Source: Prototheca cutis
Lineage: Eukaryota; Chlorophyta; Trebouxiophyceae; Chlorellales; Chlorellaceae
Reading direction: 5' to 3'
Length of the DNA stretch: 64,000 bases
Assembly (NCBI GenBank): GCA_002897115.2
Contig: BCIH01000008.1
Span: 669,330-733,329 of the forward strand
Shown: one piece after another, positions 58,958 through 64,000 of the stretch
How positions within the stretch are numbered: position 1 is the first letter of the stretch
Layout of the letters: each line of letters starts with the position of its first letter
Program-made: the position numbers and the translations under genes
The notes under the pieces: generated by a model
What the model saw: the letters and a program-made list of their open reading frames with translations, nothing else
The model's database searches: none
Told to the model about the DNA's origin: nothing

Positions 58958-59535
58958 TTCAAGATTTGTCTCATTGACTGGACAAGCAGGAGGAGGATGT
59001 GCTGGGTTGCAAGGGGATTGCAGGGAAGGAGATGATGAGCTGGGCCCAGGCCCCAGTCCCCCACTTTCCCGACCAATGTCCCGAAAACTCTAAACTCAAA
59101 AAATCTAAATCTGGAACCCACAAAATTCAGGCAAGGCCAAGTACGACGCAAAGCGAGGCGCACTGGTCTGGAAGATCAAGAAATTTGCGGGCGATGCCGA
59201 ACATTCGCTGACTGCGAGCGTGGAGCTCATCGCCACAACACGGGAGAAGAAAACGTGGAGCAGGCCCCCCATGAGCATGGCATTCCAGGTCTGGTCACAT
59301 GGGTTGTTGGAGGGCGCTGATTTGCCACGCAATGCCTGGTGCTTGGCGGCCCACGAGCTTGTGCCAGGTAGTAACCCACACACACACCCCTTCAACCCCG
59401 CCCCGACAGATTCCCATGTACTCTGCGAGTGGCGTGCGCGTGCAGTACCTCAAGGTCTGGGAAAAATCCAGTTACAAAGTGGACAAGTGGGTGCGCAAGC
59501 TGTGCAAGTCGGGAGACTACCACACCCGGTTCTGA
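56832..59535 (+). CDS. AP2M: AP-2 complex subunit mu
   Basis: Medium subunit of the plasma-membrane clathrin adaptor, which recognises endocytic cargo. Nine exons: 56832-56911, 57082-57316, 57441-57551, 57732-57794, 57972-58078, 58284-58486, 58680-58856, 59131-59288, 59410-59535; 419 aa, near the usual 435. It starts [20 protein letters not shown] (longin fold), then [20 protein letters not shown] and [20 protein letters not shown]. The mu-homology domain opens [20 protein letters not shown] and continues [20 protein letters not shown] and [11 protein letters not shown]. It ends [20 protein letters not shown] ... GDYHTRF, diagnostic of mu2 over mu1. Intron 7 has a (GT)n tract at 58907-58953. 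Confidence 0.93.
58907..58953. repeat. (GA)n-(GT)n microsatellite in AP-2 mu intron 7
   Basis: GA repeats from 58891 followed by about 23 GT units, near the 5' end of intron 58857-59130. Confidence 0.92.
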
Positions 59536-59692
59536 GACCGGCGTCTGTCGTGTTTGACTCCTGTCCATTCCCTTGCGTGCTTGCTTGCCTGCATGCACTG
59601 TCTGTCCAGTGCTGCTGTCAACACAGTGCAACAATGGTAGACAGCAACAGCAACGCATGCTCCTACTCGGGGACAGCTGTCCATGAAGAGCC

Positions 59693-60191
59693 CTATTCAG
59701 GGAGAAATGCTTCGGCCAGGCTCCAGTAGTGGCCCGCCTGATACTGATCCAAGAAAGCCTTGGCCGCCGCGGCATTTTTCATGCTTTCTATCCGGAACTT
59801 GCGGAACGTAGGCTCCAGCACCTTGCCCTGCGTTGAGGGTGGCATGGTGGTGTCGGGTCAGCACTGCAGACCACCGCCCAAGACAAAGGGCTGCAGCGCC
59901 ATGCCTCCCTGCCAACGCCTACCTTCCAGACGAGATGGCAGGAGTTCGGGGGCTTGGGTTCACTGCCCTCTGTCTCCATGTCCTGGTCGTCGTCTTCGTC
60001 TGCCGCAGCCCAGTCGATCCGGTGCAGCATGAGCTTCTCGTACCTTTTGCACATGCGCGCGTGTGTGTGTGGGGGGGGGGGGGGGGGGGGGNNNNNNNNN
60101 NNNNNNNNNNNNNNNNNNNNNNNNNNNNNNNNNNNNNNNNNNNNNNNNNNNNNNNNNNNNNNNNNNNNNNNNNNNNNNNNNNNNNNNNNNN

Positions 60192-60223
<32 letters not shown>

Positions 60224-61882
60224 CTGGGAAGCAAGAGAGAGGTGCAGTACTCATCCCAGCATCAAACATCAGGTCCGAGTTCCCCCTAGTAACCCCTTCC
60301 CAGGCCCAACGACAAATACGAGCAGACGGACTACCAACCTTCGCTGTGCCTTGTCGGGTCCTTCCACGATCACGAGAGTGAAGCCGTCCTCAAGTGCCAG
60401 GCCCACACCTGTCATGTGCAACTCCTGAGCATTCATTGACACCTTGAATTTAAGTTGCGGCCGGGCCAGGCTCGCGACCTGTTATTGTTCATCGGGTTGG
60501 TTCGTAAATCATGTGTGTGTGGTGAGGGGGTGAAGCACCTGCCAAATGAAACCTTCAGACACTCAATCTCAGACCTCCCTCCCCCTGCAAGCCAGGTTAA
60601 CCCCAGCCAACCCAACCCCCCCCCCCCCAAAATCCCCCAGAACAATGCACACCTTGTAGAGTGAAACAGTGGTGGTGGGTTCAGCAGTGGGATCTCCGAC
60701 GAGCTTCTTCAGCTTCTTCTCCCGTGCTTCTGCCGGCGTCAGCTTGCGTGCCAGGTTGCGGTCAGCATGTGCAGTGGCTCTTTCTTCCATCTGCCTCCGG
60801 ACCTCGGTCTCGATGGCCGTGGGATCGGCGGCCGCTTCCTCTCCCAGCACGCGAGCCAAGTTGCTGATGCGAACTTTGGGTGCTGGCGGTTCCAGCAAGC
60901 CCTGGCGGATCAACTCCTGCTTCTCCTGCTCCCGTGCCAGCCGCCGCTGTGTTCTCAGCTTTTTCAACTCCTGCATTGTCAAGGGTTGTTTCCGAGAAGA
61001 CAGTGGGGCTGTGGCGTCATTCACCCAGCACAGCTGCTGAGCCCTCCAACATCCCACCACCCACGATAGCAACCACAGTAACAAGTCTGAGACCTTTTTG
61101 GTGAGCTTGAGCGGCTGCGGGAGCGGCAGGGGGGCCTCGCCCGGGGGCTCAACCTGCACGGGGTGCTCCACCAGGGCCGTGATGCGCTCGAGCCGCACCA
61201 CGGGCTCCCCTCCTCCAGCTGCAGAGCCGTAGCTGGTCTTGTCTGCCAGCACCCGCGCGTCCCACCATTCCACCGCCGGCGGTGGTGGGCGCGGGGGTGC
61301 TACGGGAGGCACTGGGGCCCCGCGCTCACCCAATGGCACGAGATTGGCATCGCCTGGTTCAGCTTCGGCCGCCGCTGCCTCGGCCGCCCGTCGGGCCGCC
61401 AGCTGCTTGGCCGCTCCCTCACCGTATTTGGCATGCAGGCGAACCAACTCCGCCTGCTTCTGGAACCGGCCCTCCTCCACAAAGTGCAAACCGCCGCGCC
61501 GCCGGCGGTCCAGGCGGTCGGCCCCCCGCCGGCCCAGCTCGGGGTCGAAAAACTCGCTCTCCTCCCAGCCATCCGCTGGACTTGAGTCCAGCACCAGCTG
61601 CACGGTGGGTGTGGTGGTCGTTGCGGCAGCCAGCTTTTCTGCGGCCGGAGGCTTGGCAGCCGCTGCTTCCTGCGCCTGCTGCTGGGCCTTCTTGGCTGCC
61701 AGGAGCTCCTTGGTGCGCTGCAGGGTCTGCTTCGCCTTCTCCAAGGCGCTTAAATTAATGGTGGGCTTGGCCGGGGCCGATGCCGGCGCGCCATGGTCGC
61801 CCAGTTTGGCACGCTTGCCGTCCTCCTGGGCATCCACCCCACCTGCAGGCTCCTCAGCCTTGCGCTTCTCAGGCGTGGCCAT
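59693..61882 (-). CDS. PRP3: U4/U6 small nuclear ribonucleoprotein PRP3
   Basis: Protein of the U4/U6.U5 tri-snRNP. Five exons, right to left: 61882-61094, 60970-60653, 60478-60339, 60043-59923, 59827-59693; 500 aa. The N-terminal part is Lys/Ala-rich (KAKQTLQRTKELLAAKKAQQ). Then the PRP3 domain with EWWDARVLADKTSY, ERITALVEHPVQVEPP, LTKKELKKLRTQRRLAREQE, KVRISNLARVLGEEAAADPT. The C-terminal DUF1115-type domain reads DGFTLVIVEGPDKAQRRYEK, LMLHRIDWAAADED and HLVWKGKVLEPTFRKF, the signature U4/U6-binding end. The family's N-terminal PWI domain (as in human, 683 aa) is not present. The intron 60044-60338 contains the only assembly gap; coding phase is still consistent across it. Confidence 0.93.
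60071..60223. other. Assembly gap (100 N) flanked by G homopolymers, in a PRP3 intron
   Basis: G from 60071 to 60091, exactly 100 N (60092-60191), then G to 60223. A round-number gap usually means unknown size; here the assembler failed in a C-run (sense of PRP3) before the acceptor. Confidence 0.97.
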
Positions 61883-62636
61883 GTCCTCGCGATGCTATGG
61901 GGCAAGTCAAACTGTGGCTGGAGGGGTCGAAATAATTCGTCGTCCTCAGGCACGCAGCCCTCACTGGGCTTGCACCATCGCAATGCACTGTCCCGGCACC
62001 AGCGACGCGTCGCAGCCTTGCACCTCTCGGCCGGCAGGCTTGCCGCCTTCCAACAGGGTGCTCGCGATAGAAATGGCAAATCACTGCATTGATGACATCA
62101 CCAATCAATGTATCATGCACAGTGCGGCACTTGATGCAAAGTGTATGCTGATTGATGGCGCTCGTCCCGGACACACCCCCACAAAAAAACGCTGCAGATC
62201 AAGTTTCCGCTTTTTTGGTTGGTGGAGCAACCCCCGATTCGGCAACCAAGCTACGAAGGCTCTTCACTTCTTTTTGAACCTGGTTGATACGGTTACAGCC
62301 AACAAGGGTGCAGGGAGGCTGTGACTCTGACAAAAGAAGAGTGTCCTCGTTTGGAGCAAATTAGGGAGGGGGAGGAGCACGATAGACGCTACACTTTCCA
62401 CGCACGAAAACTGCGACAGGAGCGTTGCTGCAGGGCCAGCTCCAACTTGATCATTCTACAATTGCCGCAACCCCAGCAAATGGGGGGTCGCTTGGGATCT
62501 TCCTTCCGATGCAGCCATATATCAGCACGTCAAAACCTTCATTGTATTGTGAGTCCCGCTAGAGCTTGCACAGGGTCGCCAGGGTTGCTTGATTGGGCAC
62601 GCGTTGGCCACGACCTCGGTTTGACCACGGTTTGAC
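61883..62636. other. Intergenic region, PRP3 promoter and pirin 3' UTR
   Basis: 754 bases between two minus-strand genes. No gene recognised. Confidence 0.45.
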
Positions 62637-64000
62637 TCACTGCTCGGCTGCCCACACGTCGTCATTCGGGTTTTGCAGTTTGCCGGCGTGGTAGTCGGCA
62701 AAGGCCTGCATAATTTCCAGCTCGCTGTTCATCACAAATGGGCCATCTGTGGTAGTCGGAGTGGGGACGATGCAAGCTCGGTCGCAGTGTATACTTAGAC
62801 ATTCATCTGAAATCACACTTGTCTTTGCCAGTGCGCATCCAACGCAGGCTGGGGCAGCTGCCCAATCAAGCCCCCGCTGCTGGCAAGCGCACACTCTCTT
62901 CCCCCTGTAAAAAAAGACCCCCCCCCCCCCCAAAAAAAAAAAAACAAAAAAACAAACAAGCAAAGCACTCTACATACGTTGTACAATGGGCTCGTTGATG
63001 GGCTTGCCAAAGGCGAGGAGGAACTTGAGGGGCTTGTCGGCGTCGGCCTTGAACGAAATCTCATCCCCGTCATTGGCAAACACACTGATGTGCTGCATGG
63101 TGGCAGGCTTGCCGCCGATGACCCCGGCACCCTCGTACACATAGGCAAACCCATTCCACTCGGGCGTGACAGTCGTGGACCACTCCGCGCCGGGGTCAAT
63201 GCGCACGTCGTAGAGCAGGCCCGGGTTGCGCAGTGCGATGGGGCCCTTGGTCCCGTCGACCTCGCCGGCCATCACCCGCACGTTCCAGCCATCACCACTC
63301 GCAGCCGGGATGGCTTCGGCCTGGTAGTCCTGGTACCGTGGCTTGACCATCTTGTCTTTGCGCGGCAGGTTGATCCAGAGCTGGAAACCGTGCAGCATGC
63401 CATCTGTGACCTTGGGCATCTCGCTGTGCACGATGCCGCGGCCCGCCGTCATCCACTGCACGCCACCGGGTCCAATGACGCCGCGGTTGCCGTAGGAATC
63501 CCCATGCTCCATCTTGCCGCTCAGCATGATGGAGCACGTCTCAAAGCCGCGGTGAGGGTGGTCGGGGAACCCCGCTGTCGCCTCATGCGAAGGCATCTTC
63601 AGCTCGTCCAGCATCAGGAACGGGTCGAGGTTGCGCAGCGCATAGGTCCCGATGGTCCGGCAAATGCGCACACCTGGGGGGTGTCGTGAGGGAAGTGAGC
63701 GTGGTGGAATGAGCGACGAGCGACCAAGAAACGTTCCTGCATTCCGATGATGATGGGTGGCACAGCGCGCCGGCACAGAAGACGAGGGCCAAAAACAGCC
63801 GACAGCAGTAATCCTCCATGCATACCTGCGCCCTCCATCTGCTTGGTCCCGCGGACCACCTTGGTGACAGAGCGAGGGGAGACCATGGCTCTGACTGGGG
63901 CGAGGACCGGCCTTGGGGTGTGTCTGAGGCTCGACTTGGGAGTGCTGGCTCCGAGGAAAGCCGTGCTGATCACCGCCAGGATTCCAACTGCACGGGGATG
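62637..64000 (-). CDS. Pirin, 5' end outside the window
   Basis: Iron-binding cupin of the pirin family (transcriptional cofactor or quercetinase-like enzyme in other organisms). Exons, right to left: 64000-63826 (open to the window edge), 63673-62978, 62746-62637. The first exon reads RAVGILAVISTAFLGAS and on, an organelle-targeting or signal-like segment with no start codon before the edge; an internal Met lies at MVSPRSVTKVV. The second holds LRNLDPFLMLDELKMPSHEA, GFPDHPHRGFETCSIMLSG, the metal-site pattern HPHRGFET ... GDSYGN, GGVQWMTAGRGIVHSEMP and LLAFGKPINEPIVQ. The third ends PFVMNSELEIMQAFADYHAG, the family's C-terminal signature. The intron 62747-62977 carries a G12 run (sense) near its 5' end. 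Confidence 0.92.

Noticed and set aside
60063..60289. Frames containing runs of X and Gly or Pro
   Set aside because: They run through the N gap and poly-G tract and are artefacts.

Overview
This is a nuclear segment of a green alga. The genes are GC-rich and cut by many short spliceosomal introns. Plastid, mitochondrial, endomembrane and spliceosomal products occur side by side, and chlorophyte-style TGTAA motifs follow several stop codons. A normal mitochondrial ATP synthase subunit d argues against Chlorophyceae, which replaced the usual peripheral stalk with ASA proteins. A trebouxiophyte (Chlorella-like) alga is my best guess, but that is inference.

Layout, left to right: AP-1 gamma adaptin 3' end (+); GPN3 GTPase (-) divergent from an OEP24-like plastid envelope pore (+); patatin-like lipase (-) and MscS-like channel with EF-hand (+), both lacking their 5' ends at a poly-G tract; ATP synthase subunit d (-), MoaD/CNX7 (-) and a VOC-fold protein (-); a Fanzor/TnpB-like nuclease C-terminal remnant (+); RsmD-like rRNA methyltransferase (+); a coiled-coil protein of unknown role (-); a secreted SOUL protein with a His/Met-rich insert (-); a TMEM62-like phosphoesterase (-); an SVOP/NiaP-like MFS transporter (+); ER glucosidase I (+); thymidylate kinase (-) divergent from adenylosuccinate lyase (+); an orphan last exon (-) abutting a 5'-truncated argininosuccinate synthase (+); mTERF (+); bZIP factor (-); CWC22 (+); gamma carbonic anhydrase (-) divergent from AP-2 mu (+); PRP3 (-); pirin (-), running off the right edge.

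There are no operons or pathway clusters. Loose themes are vesicle coats (AP-1 gamma, AP-2 mu), splicing (CWC22, PRP3), nucleotide synthesis (TMK, ADSL) and mitochondrial energy metabolism (ATP synthase d, gamma-CA). Between genes lie two inverted copies of a non-autonomous repeat (19.3 and 26.2-26.8 kb), simple repeats and one 100-N gap.

Most notable observations: the Fanzor-like fragment; introns that are G/GT-rich at the 5' end and C/CA-rich at the 3' end, so their ends are complementary; at least four frame-supported GC-AG introns; and two places where head-to-head genes both lose their 5' ends at low-complexity sequence, which suggests assembly joins. Exon limits below were fixed by hand from splice sites, reading phase and conserved protein motifs.
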